64,000 bases of DNA, from NCBI GenBank assembly GCA_029582155.1, contig CM055895.1, positions 44,159,578-44,223,577 on the forward strand, read 5' to 3'. The DNA is from Panopea generosa (lineage: Eukaryota; Mollusca; Bivalvia; Adapedonta; Hiatellidae). Shown here piece after piece: positions 11,720 through 23,779 of the stretch. A program made the position numbers and the translations under genes. Numbering within the stretch: the stretch's first letter is position 1; each line of letters starts with the position of its first letter. The notes beneath the pieces are model-generated. The model worked only from the letters and a program-made list of their open reading frames with translations, did not search any database and was not told the origin of the DNA.

Positions 11720-13375
11720 ACTTAAACATAGTTTGTGTTGTATAATAAAACTTCTTGATATACTTCATTCTTTTACGCCCAGTATAGCTTTGCAAAATTT
11801 AAAGTGAATGAGCTCTTATTCTTTTGATTTCGTAAATATCCACACCTCCCACGCATAATTAAGAATTGAACATACAAATGCATTAAATAACTGTAGCGAT
11901 GTCTTAGAATTCACATTAAGCTTTCTTAAATTAACAGTCAAAAGATTCATCGCATTAGGTGCTTTGCCACTAAGAGATATCTGATTTAAAGCAAATGTCC
12001 CATGTGTAATTAAAAACAATGCCTAGATAATTAAAATCATCAATAACATCTATATTTACGTTATTATATGTCCATTTTTCAGAAACTGTTACTCTATCCC
12101 TCTTCCGAAAAAACAACAAACTTAGTTGTTTCTGTGTTAACTTCGAGCCCCCAGTTTCACAATATTCATATAACCTATTTAAGTTTTCTTGAAGGTCTTC
12201 AGGAGTGGTACCTATCAAAATCATGTCGTCAGCGAAAAGCAGTAATACATAAGGGATAATGTAATTAGGGAAATACATAATGTATAAGGGAAATATCATC
12301 TAAGTTAAGGCCACATTTAGTTTTGTAAATAAAGCTCTAAATATTTGATAAAAAGAGCGAACATAAGTGGCGACATTATCTCCCTTTGCTTTAAACCGAC
12401 TGATATATCAAAATAATCTTAATAAGAACCACAAATTTTCACACACGATTTAACAGTACTATACATTGAGCGTACAATTCTGAGCATTTTACCGTTAATA
12501 CCCAATTTAAAAAGTTTGAGCATCAGCGTATTTCTATAAACCGAATCAAACTCTTTTTTTAAATCGATAAAAACAAAGTAAAGTCGTTTTTCCCATTTAA
12601 CACTTTGTCGATAATATTATTAAGTATAACAATAGCATCCGTTGTAGATCTACCCTTTCTAAATACAAACTGTGTGTCAGATATAATGTGTTTGCCTCAC
12701 AACATTTGTTAATACGTGCGTTCAAGACGCTGGTGAAAAATTTTCCAAAACAAATAACTAAAGTTATGCCCCTGTAATTGCTAATTACGTCTTTGTCCCT
12801 TTTTTGTGTAACGGAATAATGACCCCCTTTGTCCATTCCTCAGGAAAACAGCCTGTATTGAAAATGAGTTTTAAAATATCGGTTGTATGACCAGATATAA
12901 TATGGCAGGTCGAAATGAAAAACTCGTTTAATAAACTATCATTAGACACTTTGTTCGTGCTAAGTGAGCGAATTGCAGATTCGACCTCGTTAAATGTAAA
13001 ACAGGTATCCAAATCTTCGAATACGGGATCATTTTGATTAAAATCATTATTACTATTGAAGTATTCAAGTAAATTACTACTGATTGTAAATGTCAACGGC
13101 GCGTGATCACTGAACTGTGAAAATCACTCACCAACGGAAAATCGCATTCTTTAATCAATAACACTGGACCCATGCCTATTTACATAGGTTATGTCTGTAA
13201 CTCCATGATCTTAACCTTGTTGCCCACTCGCCAATCTTAATGATGTAGATTTACACAAATCTAACAGTTTATTTCCATGAGCGTTAGTTATCGTATCTTC
13301 GGATATACGTTATAAAGGGTTGTCAGGCACATATTCATAATAATCTATGTTATCTATATTTCTGTCTAACTGGTC
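11720..13375 (-). pseudogene. decayed non-LTR retrotransposon: endonuclease end plus RT
   Basis: Read on the minus strand, high to low coordinates, successive frames give the C-terminal part of an AP-type endonuclease (GNKLLDLCKSTSLRL near 13210-13290; a SDHAPL-like stretch near 13100). A linker with 'NDSLLNEFF' and 'FPEEWTKGVIIPLHKKG' follows. RT comes next: 'FVFIDLKKEFDSV' (motif A aspartate, about 12570), 'KLGINGKMLRIV', 'SPLMFALFI', 'LLFADDMILIG' (catalytic DD, about 12230) and 'DVIDDFNYLGIVF'. A C-terminal 'LFNAFVCSILNYAWEVW' and 'HFKFCK' complete it. At least four frameshifts or stops break it, so it is inactive. It is 5'-truncated at about 13375, where it abuts the 13368 repeat. The organisation and motifs fit a jockey/CR1-related clade. 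Clade assignment is inference. Confidence 0.9.
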
Positions 13376-15669
13376 AGTCACATATGTTTATAATTGCTAT
13401 AAACTATTCCTATGAATAGAGGTTTTGAAGTTGGTTTTGAAGTTGTCACAAGACAAGGGGGCTAGAATGTATAGGGGTCCTGTCAGGGGATTTTGGGTCT
13501 TATATACAAATAAAATAAGAAACGAAAACATCCTATTTATTTATCCATGTGAGATTTGAAGCATTGTTAAGTATAAATAGATAAAATTTGGTTCAAAAAG
13601 GGTAATTGGATTAAAAGCGAAATTAATTGAAATGGTCAAATTAATTACTTTCAGTAATCAATATGTCAATCTTGTTGATATTTGATGTAAAGTATCCTTA
13701 CAATAGCTTAGTGACTGAAATTTCTGCAAATCAAGGGTTAGGATGTATAATGGCCCTCTTAGTCGATTTTTACTTTTACATTAATTTATTATGGGCATTT
13801 TGTTTTCTTTCGCATCCTTATTACAAATAACTTTCGAATTTGGAACTTAAAGCATTGTCTGCTCACAAAAAAAACTAATGAGTGAGTTTGGAAGTTTGGG
13901 AAATCAAGTGGCTAGGATGTTTATTACAGAAGAATGTTTTTAAAATGTCAATTCAAGTTAATAAACTATTCATGAATACAAACATTTTCACTGTCCCATT
14001 TCATTAATATTAACTTCATCATCACATTTTTTTCAATATCTAATAGTTATGTATCTTTGTAAGCTTAAAACGATTTCAAAAGTTCGTTTTTAGGAAATAC
14101 TTTTGTATTAGTTCTAAAAAAATGTGTGTTGCTAAGTAAACAAGAATATAACACTTGGTATCCCAATTTAAAGACAATCTTTATTTAAAAAAACATACGA
14201 ACAGAAAATAATAAAACATCTGTTACATAATTATCATATACACATATATGTTACCTATATACGTCCAGCTGTTACATCAAGGTAACGTTACATCCATAGG
14301 CTATACAAATCATATGGGTCACCATGTACACAACACTGTTTCGAACCATAGATTAACAATATCAGCAACATAAATGATCACATGTGGAAAATTATTCATA
14401 TTGTTGATAAAATTTATATAGCTTATATATCATTATGCAGAAAAGGAATAAACTTAAGTATCTGCAGTCTTAACTGCTTAAGTGAACCTTACCCTAAAAT
14501 CATAGAAGTAATACTCAATAACTTAGCGGGTGATTTAACGAGGAGAGAGTGTGGATATTCACTGACTCGGGGGCGTAAGTTTACCCTAAAACTTGATAGT
14601 ATATAACGTACTTTTCTTATACAGATTCGTTAAACACAACACAGAAAAAAAGAGCATTTATTTTCTTATCATGGGTCGATTTGGGCCGAGGTCATCCCAA
14701 ATTAACCATACAAAGTTTCATATAAATTTATGCATAAAGTTACAAATGACCATAAGCAAATACCATAGTAAACATATTACAAACGTTTAAGTGTAAATAG
14801 TGCGTTAATCGGATGAATATTTGTATCGACCTCTATGTTTAAACATATTCTTGTAAGGATATATTCCCTTATATGGCACTAAACTTGTATGATTGGCATG
14901 TTTAAGCTTAACCACAAAGCATTCGTATCATTCGATGGTTTTTATAACACTTCATATTGTATGTTTAACTTTCTTTGCTTTCTTTTATATGGCTTGCAAT
15001 GTTACCACAGTTTATCAATATGTTGAAGAAATGCATTGTTTAAACAACTTAATTACATCATATTCTGTTCTGCTCTAGCATTTCTGTTGTAATAAAAAAA
15101 GGAAATGAAGAACACATAATATTGGCACCAAGATTGACATGTTTCACCAACAGTAAACAACAATGGTGTAAAACTATTAAAAATGTCTTTCCTGATATTT
15201 TTTAGCAAGTTCAGTTGATGTTGAAAGACATGTATATTTTCTGTTTATTTTCTGTGCTTATTCAAGCAGGAGTACCTCCATAACGCACACCTACTAAATA
15301 CAGTGTCGGAACGTTGTTTCAAAAGCTGGTTAAGTGATTATTTGTTTCGAACTTAAAGGCTAGAAATAATTGCGTGACTGCTAATACAATTTATCAAGAA
15401 ACATGTTGATATTTTTAATATAGAATTTCATTTTTATGTCTTTTTATGCCTTGTGACCAAACACTGAACTGACAGGTTAAGGAGAGCCATAAACGTTATG
15501 AGGGACTCACTTCACGTGAACTAGTAACGCTATCTGTTAATAGCAAATATTGCACCAAAGAACAAATATAGTGGACTATCTTTTATTGTAGATTATAGCA
15601 AGTGGCAAAGAAAATGTTATGAATAACAGTTTCTTAGGAAAGGAAAGTGTGTCAATATCATTATTCCTC
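13368..15669 (+). repeat. 2.3-kb dispersed repeat, copy 1
   Basis: Collinear with 24405-27190, from 'ggtcagtcacatatgtttat' to 'gtcaatatcattattcct'. Compared with copy 2 it lacks about 190 bp near 14370 and about 270 bp near 14600. The first 600 bp contain loosely repeated units of about 290 bp with 'ggatgtataatggccctctta'-like phrases. No coding domains are visible. Length and fragmentation suggest a non-autonomous element or an old segmental duplication. Confidence 0.85.
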
Positions 15670-16397
15670 ATGATATGGCCCCTTGCTCTTCGTCAGAATT
15701 CAATATCTTTGATGATCTTGTATAAATGAGAGTGTTTTAACTCTCATTAAACATGTTTCATTTGGGATTGATTAATGAATACCCTGTAGCGTTCATACTG
15801 AATTCAATGGTTTCTTGTTCAAGGTAGTTACAAACTTTGACTTGCTTGGATTACCATATTTTAACAATATCCCGAAATTGTAATTTTTCAACAATACAAG
15901 ACTTTGTGAAAAGTAAGTGAAAAACATAACTTTAAAAATACATAAAATAATGATAAATCCATAAAATTAACCATATATGTAGACAATGTTTAATTCTGAT
16001 GTCGGAAATGCCAGGATAGGCCAGAGTGCCTTCGCTTCTTGTTGCTAATCAATCGGAATTCCCCTATAATGTTCGCAGATTTGCATTGCATTTGTGGCTA
16101 CGTATTATAACCGGCATTCAGTGTAAGATTGGCAAGGAGCTGGCAACCAGGAATCCATTAACTCCTTAAAAAAATAAACGAAATGGTAGTCAAATGCAAG
16201 AGTGTTCACTTTCCCCGAACCGGAAGTAGAATCAACCAGTCCGTGGAGTTTGTGCATGTAGGTGCACAACCACGTGACCGTACAGTATGTAGATGTGTAT
16301 TGGATCCAATAAAATATTGTTTTATTGTACAGCTCAAAATTCTAGGATATAAACGATATACATTTAGTTGAAATTTCAACGATAAAAACAAACGACT
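15670..16397. other. no gene recognised
   Basis: Single-copy-looking AT-rich sequence. A perfect 8-bp stem around 15727-15748 (atgagagt..actctcat) is the only structure noticed. Confidence 0.45.
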
Positions 16398-16483
16398 GAC
16401 AAAAAGTTCCACATGACGTACGTATTGTAGTGACAACCATATGCTTTTCAGCACTATACGTACGACATGTAGAACATTTTGTC
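16398..16483. repeat. strong imperfect hairpin, 33-35 bp arms
   Basis: Arm 16398-16432 (begins 'gacaaaaagttccacatg', ends 'cgtattgtagtg') is complementary to 16452-16483 ('cactatacgtacgacatg', 'tagaacattttgtc') with about four mismatches or gaps and a 19-nt loop. It could be a small foldback element or a structured RNA gene. No second copy was found in the window. Confidence 0.65.
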
Positions 16484-16944
16484 TTATAATGTACTTCCAT
16501 ATTTTATAAAACACTGTAAAATAGCATTACAATATAATAGTATTCAACTTTCTTATGTTTGAAACATTTTGGTTGAATAAACCTTTATAGTGTTTGTGCA
16601 CTGTTATCATCGAAACATCAGTGTCAGAAAATAAAATAGTGCTTGTCCTGTTCTGACCTAACATTTTACGGCGTTGTTTTAAGAAAGATAACGACGGTAT
16701 ATGTGTATCAAAGTCGACATGCTACTTTCACAAATATGGTGTGTTCCAAAGGCTTATTATCTGATAAATTATTCAGAGGTTGTGTGAATAATCACAAATT
16801 GACCTATTTCATGTTCTAACATTCAAAACAAAATGCTGAGTAGCGAAAACAACACGTCATAACTCAACTTATATGGTCGATGTCGATGCGAATTTTTACG
16901 TTCAAACTTATGTATTTTACATCGATTGTGAAACAAAATTTGAC
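16484..16944. other. no gene recognised
   Basis: AT-rich, no long open frame, no repeat noticed. Confidence 0.4.
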
Positions 16945-17110
16945 AACTTAGACAAATCGCTCTCAAAGTATTCCGGGATAGAACAAGTACTAAGCATATG
17001 AGGATTAAATGTCTTGCTCAAGGACACTATACTAGGTCGTGGCAGGGGATTAAACCCACAGATCTTGGATCCGATACATTACCACTGTATAAAACGCCCA
17101 ACTAAGCTAT
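16945..17110 (-). repeat. SINE family C, minus strand
   Basis: 'gacaaatcgctctcaaag', 'caagtactaagcatatg', 'cttgctcaaggacac' and a reversed B box 'ggggattaaaccca' are shared in order with 18448-18605. The tRNA-like head is at the right end. Confidence 0.7.
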
Positions 17111-18447
17111 ATATATATAACTGTATATGTTGATCGATTTTTTTTGTGATAAAGAACAGATTGTAACAAATATTCTAATCACCAATCTATCATAATAAAT
17201 ACGCTTTCATTTGTCAACAAATTATATTCTTTGTTAATTTAAAGCGTTTGAACGTCGTTACACAGATGTACGAGTAAAGGACAAACTGGTCAAAAATCAG
17301 CCCAATTATAGGTTAATATTAATCGCTTTCATTTGATCCATCAGAATGGTGACGCACGGTGTACGTCATAAAACGTTTTGAAAACAAGCTCATTCATTAA
17401 TATCATACACAATATTCGGATTTAATAAATGATGATTAATGATTAGGATGCACCGAAGTCGCGTGAATGGTAAAGATGTAAAGAACAAAACATCGTAAGT
17501 CGAACTGAGCATCTTAACTAAAAATACCGAAAATCAAATTATTAATATACAATTCCGAAAAAGAAACATTAATTATCTATACATATATTTACATCAAAGC
17601 ACATCTGAGCATACAAAATCGCCAGATATAAAATAATGAGCATAACAAGCAAAAAAGTAAGAAAGGTTCTGTTTTCTGATCTTCTCAAACTATGTGTAAA
17701 CGAAGACTAAAATATAATCAAATTAAAAGGATCTAATGGGGAATTAGGGTTGTGACGGGTAAAAGGAAATATGGCGACTGTAACATATGCCATGTCAAGC
17801 TTCCCCGGGAATACGGTTAGAACTGCGAAACTGACTGGTAACCACGATATATTATAATTTCGGCCGATCGTTCTTTTCCAGGACATCAGTATATAAAATG
17901 TGATAATGCAGAAAACTGTTTTGTAAACTTTTCTCGGCCAGATCAGAACGCAATCTCTCATATGTGAAATACTTTATATTGCATATAAACTTCATATACC
18001 AGTATTTCAATAACAAGGGCAAGCTTTGGTGTAGGAAAAAAATCTATAATATCATTTTCATGAAACAATAGCTTTTCTACCGTATGTCGTAAAATATACA
18101 GCATTTTATTTAAACAAATCAATTAATAACAAACTGCCCTATTTGATCTGTATAGCTCTACTGTACATTATAATTCAATTTGATTGGTTCAACTTTGACA
18201 AGTTTTATTACGTTTGCGTACTGGGCAAGTATCAGTACTTTTTTAATCCTTCAAAGACCACGCTTCTGTTGTTTCCGGACAAAACTGGATTGAGAACTTA
18301 CATTTATAAATGTCTATACTATGGCTATATATGCTGAGGTACTGATTAAGATTTACATTCGAAATATATCAAGTTTCTATGTTGCTTGTAGTTTGTGTCG
18401 TTGAAAACTTATTTATTACACTTAATTTTTTAAAAAAAAGTTATTAC
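17111..18447. other. AT-rich DNA, no gene recognised
   Basis: Short open frames (17707-17961 minus, 18143-18337 plus) show no domain or splice context. No repeat found. Confidence 0.45.
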
Positions 18448-18605
18448 ATCTTAGACAAATCACGCTTGAAGCCTTCCTGTGTAAATCCAGTACTAAGCAA
18501 ATGTATGTTGCTCAAGGAGACTTCACAGAGCCGTGATCGAAGTCACGATCCTCCGATCCTAGGTCCGATTCTCTACCACTTGGCTACGCGATCCGTATGT
18601 GTGTA
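18448..18605 (-). repeat. SINE family C, minus strand
   Basis: Matches 16945-17110 ('cttagacaaatcacgcttg', 'ccagtactaagcaaatg', 'ttgctcaaggagac'). A well-preserved reversed tRNA-like head follows ('gatcgaagtcacgatcc' and 'ctctaccacttggctac'). Confidence 0.75.
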
Positions 18606-18827
18606 GCTTGAATAAACACATCTGTGTTAAAATATCATTATCACAAATATTGATATGAAGTTATCGTTATTACGAGCTGTGACAAAAACACTCGGCTGTT
18701 AATTAGCTGTCATTGTTACTATTGATTAGTTTGTTTCAATCCTTCCAGAACAGAAAACATAACTCAAAATATAACTGATGTTTGGATACAAGTAAGATTC
18801 AACTACTTACTTGCGGGGTTGGGGTGG

Positions 18828-18962
18828 CGCAGTGGAAAGTATGTTGGCCGCTCACGCTAGAAGTTGCGAAATCGATTTCAGATCAGACCGATAACAACAT
18901 TTAGTACTGGTTTTGCATAGCAAGTTGACTCAAGAGCAGTTCATATAAGCTCCAAAAATTCT
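18828..18962 (+). repeat. SINE family G, plus strand
   Basis: The A-box-like 'gtggcgcagtggaaagta' is well kept and the B box is degraded ('gcgaaatcgatttc'). The body 'aagttgactcaagagcag' is shared with 8745-8935. Confidence 0.65.
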
Positions 18963-19843
18963 TCGCAATCGAACTTAAATAGAAAAAGAGTATAAACTAA
19001 TACAAACTGACATATGTAATTTTGGTATTTTTTTTTTCAAAAGAATAAAAAGAATATATTGGATCTTCTCTATGGACAATAAAACGACAACAAAAACTGT
19101 ATAAAGTAAATTAAATAAAAGATCTAAGGTGTGTAAGCAATAACATATTGCGCTTTACGACTTATAATAAATAAGTTGACCTTTTTTTTTTGCTGTCTAA
19201 GGTATTTCTATGAATATTTGCAGTGCTTTGATATATTATTTATTTGTTCTAAACATTTGATCTCAGTATGTGATTGATGATGTAGATTGGTGTGAACGTG
19301 TTTTTAATACTATGGCCAAAGTGCTAATAGCTCATCTTTAGCTTTGCTCAGGTGTGCTTAAAATAGGTTATATCTATTCGTAAATTGTTTTAGTGCATAA
19401 TAGTATTTAAAAAAAATTACTGGTTATTATGCAAGTGTAAAGAATGTCGAATCACGCACAAATCAAATAAAATGCAAAAAAAAAAACAGAAAAATTAATT
19501 AATCCTTATAATTCCAATTTTGACGATATATATATATTTTTTTTATGACACGCCCCCTTAGTTAAATATTTTTATGAATGAAACTTTAAAAATATACGCT
19601 GTGTAGTAAACGTTTATGAATACCTAACAGCTGATACTAACTGAAACTTACTAACATCCTATATTACCGTACACATTCCGCATGTAGTGGAAAAACAAAT
19701 AAAAGGGAAACATTCAACACATTTTAATTCATCAATGATGATACAATATTCGAAACAATAAAACAACAACAAATATAATAAGAACTATAGTTTTCTGTAA
19801 CTCTACAGGGTTTCCTACTTATTGATACGGGTCATTTATTCGT
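18963..19843. other. AT-rich DNA, no gene recognised
   Basis: Contains several homopolymer runs (19029, 19180, 19480) and no open frame of note. This is the 3' flank of the relic recombinase gene that follows on the minus strand. Confidence 0.45.
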
Positions 19844-21029
19844 TTATTTGTTGACAAAGTTGAAAGTGCAACTGTGGAATGAACCATGTGTAGCAAATTC
19901 CGACAACTGTTGGATGTCTTGGTTTGGCTGCAATTTGTACAAACTAACGACTGTGCTAGAATTTTGTGAGGTAAGACACTGAGAAGTTGAAGGGAGACAA
20001 AATGAATGAGTAATCGGTGGCTACAGTGCACGCCCGATGGGTGGGTGGGGAACGAGTTCCGGAACGGCCATTGGGTTTTGGCCACCGGTAGCTACCGACT
20101 GAAGAACAAAACTCATATGTTGTTTCTGTGTCGTAATAGGTCGGCGGGAATAACTTTTCAGTGATTATTCACGTTTATGGTCTGACATGAACATAATATT
20201 CCGACTTTCAAATATTATAGAATGGCTAGTGTACCGTTTAACCCCAGCATTTTTGCAAAACTAGAAAACTGCTTCACCTTTACTGGGACATCTTTATACC
20301 AGATAGGAATTTTGGGATCATGAATAGCTGCTGTGTTGCAATGGTTGAATACGTGAGTAGCTTTTCGGTCTGTTTTTTATAGAAACAATTTAAATAAAAA
20401 ATGGATCCCCCAGTAGCATACATTTGTTTGTCTGGTGTTTCCTCAGAGTCTGCTGACTCGAGGCCACCTTGGTGTTTTTTCGGTCGGATTTCGTATGCCA
20501 ACGTAACATATTCCAGGCCAGAGTCGCCTCTTAAAATTTTTAGAGAGGTTGTTGTCAGTTGATGGTGAAACTCATTCCCCCCCCCCCCCCCCCCCCCCCC
20601 CAGGCGACAAAATGATACCCCTATATGTACCACGTATTGAACCGTAATGAAACTGGGTTGTAATTTTGTAAAGAAGCATTATTTTTTCTAAATCTTTGGT
20701 CTCATTTATTGGGAAATGCTTTGTCGATCGTGACAGACCCTGCTTCAAATTTAACTTCAACTTTGCACTTAGCATGCTATGGGCTTTCTCAAAAAGTTTG
20801 TCTTTCACAATATCGAAATCTCTGTCTATGTCTATAAGATGCCTGTTTATTGCAGCCCGGACATTTTTCATAGAGTTCTTGTGGTACTCTTTTGCCTGCA
20901 CGCTGGTCATGTGGTGCTGTCTGCTTTTTGGGTTTTTGGAGTCGCACAAAACTTTCTTAATAGTTGACTCAGGTCATCTGCTGAAACTGTCTGAAAGTCA
21001 ATCAGATTATCTGAACTTTCACTGCACCA
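19844..21029 (-). pseudogene. broken tyrosine-recombinase-like gene (Crypton/ZMYM2-like)
   Basis: On the minus strand an acceptor ('gttattgttttcag') opens an exon at 21029. Peptides appear in family order across shifting frames. First comes EWCSESSDNLIDFQTVSADD, with a 'LSQLLRKF' continuation. Next are 'NSMKNVRAAINRHLIDIDRD', 'IVKDKLFEKA' and 'KDLEKIM' (the N-terminal helical region). After these come 'RGDSGLEYVTL', 'KKHQGG' and 'KQMYATGG', then 'IPIWYKDVPV', 'YTSHSI', and 'FESRNIMFMSDHKRE'. The exon ends with a 'HSCTFNFVNK' tail before TAA at 19844. This order is known from invertebrate ZMYM2/QRICH1/KIAA1958-type proteins with a DUF3504 Crypton-derived recombinase fold. At least four frameshifts break it, one at the poly-C tract 20577-20601. 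The catalytic Arg expected after HSI is missing. So it is inactive, or the sequence carries errors. Confidence 0.75.
20577..20601. repeat. poly-C tract of 25 nt inside the recombinase relic
   Basis: An uninterrupted C run on the plus strand, encoding a glycine run in the relic gene. The reading frame changes across it. Such a tract is prone to slippage in vivo and to sequencing error. Confidence 0.9.
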
Positions 21030-21324
21030 TTCTGAAAACAATAACATTTAAAAATGATTTTGACAAACATCTTGATTTCAGTTTTAATCATAACAATGCT
21101 TTTTTTATCAGTGAATGATGTTGCATTTTCAAGACCAGTGACTAATAGCATGCCACTGGCAGGACTAACACACTTGCAAATTGAATATTGTTCATCTCAT
21201 TTAATGAATATTTTATGGAAAAAATGTGATTTCTAGTAAGAATCCGGAGAAAAGGGTTAAGGAACACAAGCACTTGTAATAATATTGGATTATAACTACA
21301 CATGAGATACGCATGGTTTTATTA

Positions 21325-21572
21325 TAATGATTGATTGAATATTTAGCATCGTTTTAACTCCAATGAGGCTAACAGAGGATCAGTGTAATCTAGTCACTCT
21401 CTCCACAAGTAACCATTAACCTTTACACTTGATTCACCGATGAGACAAACCATATCAAATTCTACTTTGTCCATCATTTACAGAGAGTGTGGCCTGGAGG
21501 GGATTACAACTACATTATGACCCGTGCATTGATAGTCAATATTGCTACCAACCGAGCTAACAGAGCCAGGCT
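21325..21572 (-). repeat. SINE family B, minus strand
   Basis: Starts with the reversed 3' tail 'gattgattgaatatttagc' and 'ccaatgaggctaacagagg'. The body contains 'ccacaagtaaccattaacc', and the copy ends with the reversed head 'gctaccaaccgagctaac'. It is collinear with 55215-55592 read in reverse and with 29690-29972. Confidence 0.8.
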
Positions 21573-21939
21573 TTTATAACAAAATTATGAGAGATATAGA
21601 TTTTAACCCAATAAAAATAAAACTTTATAAAATAAAGAATTTTTAAGTATTGTATTTGAAAATACCATTCGTTCTGTCAACAACTTTCGGTAACACAACT
21701 TTTCTACGGAATGAAATTGATTTTTTCCGTTAATGCTTAACATGCCACAACAGTCAGTGAATCATTTATTATATTATAAGTAAAGTTGTGTATGGTTAAT
21801 ATATATTACACATTCATGAGAGTAAATTTCATTACAGTATAAAACTGTAATAATTTTACATGTGGGCGGCTAATTTAGTAATATTTAGGAAATCTTAAGT
21901 GTCACAGTGTGGACGTATTCTGTACGGAGACAAATGTTT
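21573..21939. other. no gene recognised
   Basis: AT-rich spacer without open frames or repeats. It could be intronic to the recombinase-type gene if 22343-22596 is one of its upstream exons. Confidence 0.4.
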
Positions 21940-22090
21940 GCAAGTGATCTGGCTAGCTCAGTCGGTAAAGCATTCGCACTGTAAGCAAAAGTTCCATAGT
22001 TCGACTCCTGTTCTGGCTGCATATTTTCTTTGTCCTGTTACAATGGCATCCAATGGGCGACTGCGATCTCACTTTCTGTGTGCACCATGT
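21940..22090 (+). repeat. SINE family E, plus strand
   Basis: Good pol III promoter boxes: A box 'tggctagctcagtcggtaaa' and B box 'catagttcgactcctg'. The body 'ttctggctgcatattttc', 'atccaatgggcgactgcg' is shared in reverse by 9430-9700 and 9885-10085. The 3' part differs from any tRNA, so this is a SINE and not a tRNA gene. Confidence 0.75.
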
Positions 22091-22342
22091 GAAAAAAAAT
22101 ATAAACATGCTTTCAAATTTATGTATTTGTATTGTATTCTTTTCACCTGTGATAAAGTATAGTAAAAAACTATTCAATTTCTAATTTCTTCATTGCATAA
22201 AAATGCTTAATTTCTACTGCGATTTTACAGCATAAATATAATTCAGAAAATAATCGAAATATTTGTTTACCATTGAAAAATCTAACACACCATTTTGTGT
22301 TCTGCTTTGTTGCCTTACTGTAAGCATTGACTTTCAATGTTT

Positions 22343-22596
22343 TCAGTCCAGCTGTTTCATCCAGACTGTTGAACCTCTTTGATGGATTGGTTGCAAAACT
22401 TTACATTTCTTGCCTTGGTTCATTGGTTTTAAGTTGGAGCGGATCCTCGATGTGAGTTGTTCTGTTGTCGAGTGTGGATCATTGATTGGCAATGAGTCAG
22501 TTGTTACGAGAGAGTCTGTGGTTAGCAGTGGGTCCGTTGTTGGGAGAGAGGTGGTTGGCAGTGGGTCCGTTGTTAATGTCTGGTTCACTGCAACCT
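22343..22596 (-). CDS. candidate coding segment with Thr/Asp/Pro/Leu repeats
   Basis: On the minus strand an acceptor 'atttatttcaacag' precedes an open stretch of 83 codons. It reads from VAVNQTLTTDPLPTTSLP through further TTDxL units to a basic part (NQGKKCKVLQPIHQRG) and a stop at 22343. The repeats are encoded by an imperfect 24-30 bp tandem, so slippage can change their number. It lies about 1.3 kb upstream, on the same strand, of the recombinase-like relic, whose relatives often have low-complexity N-terminal exons (inference). No convincing donor was found before the stop. It may equally be a chance open frame over a short tandem repeat. Confidence 0.3.
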
Positions 22597-22619
22597 CTGT
22601 TGAAATAAATTGAACAAGG

Positions 22620-23779
22620 GTTCAGATTTCATTTATTGTTGCATTATTTATCCCGTGTATACCTAATACCTCGATTTATTAATAATGCCATTCGAAACAC
22701 ATTGAAACAAGTTTTAACATATAGATCTAATTCTAGTATTTTCTTATTTATAAATATTTCTTTTCAAATTTTGCACATGCATAAAAAACAGAAAAAAACT
22801 GTTTGAATCCTAATAATTATCATAATATTTCCATTCAAGAAAAAAAATAAAACAAAACACTGGCTGAAACATGCATTCAGTCAATATATTTATTTTGGTA
22901 CCTTCAATCGTCTCAATTAATATATTTTCAAACCCTCCACATCTTGTAATAATGCATCAAAGAGTGATTGCATCTCTTTTTGATCTATTCCTTCACCGTA
23001 AGGTTAAGTGATGTCTGTAAACTGATATCATGTGACGTCAAACGACTTGAATATAATTACATCGCAGATCAGTTGGCCTCGTTGAGAAAGAAGTTTAAAT
23101 AGCAATGAAGCATGTCTCCGCCAGCAGCAGAACAAAACAACTATCGGAACAATAAACACATAACTAGTACTTAGTCAAAAATAATCAGTAAAACAGTACA
23201 ATGCACAAAGTGAATACATGTTTGACTGGTGTAACCAACCCCATCGCTCTTTCACAGTCATCATATTGTAGAATTAGACAATTCTCGTGCGTATAATATA
23301 AAACACGAAAATTGCACGCTGCAGCATACATGTACTTGTTCCTCTCATGTGTAGTTTTAATCCAATATTATAACATGAATCCTGGGAATAATATTTTACT
23401 TGTTAAAAACATGGATTCATCTTTCTCTATAACGTGTTTCATCCAGTTATACTCAAAATTCAAATGGTAATTTCTCATATGTCTAAGACTATATACGGTT
23501 ATTTTTTTTTTCGATCTAAAATTCAAAATAACCACCTTTACTAAAAAATGCTTCCTCTCATGAACCAACAAACAGATTTTAAAAGTATTTATGTAGAAAT
23601 GACTACCAAACATAGGTTTATTAGATTTATAAATGTACATATATGGTACTCCTGGGATTAAAATTGATCACACTCTGTGAAACACATGTGATTGTAATAG
23701 AGATAATTACTTTTTAAAAAATTCAACTGATTATGCCTTAATTTTCACAGAGTCATTATTAGGTCAAGAAGATTCAGAT
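22620..23779. other. AT-rich DNA, no gene recognised
   Basis: No domain-bearing open frame and no clear repeat. The 90-codon minus frame at 23368-23640 has no recognisable features. Confidence 0.45.

Noticed and set aside
21940..22015. A functional tRNA gene
   Set aside because: A and B boxes are good but the sequence does not fold into a complete cloverleaf with acceptor pairing, and the same body follows in other copies, so it is a SINE head.
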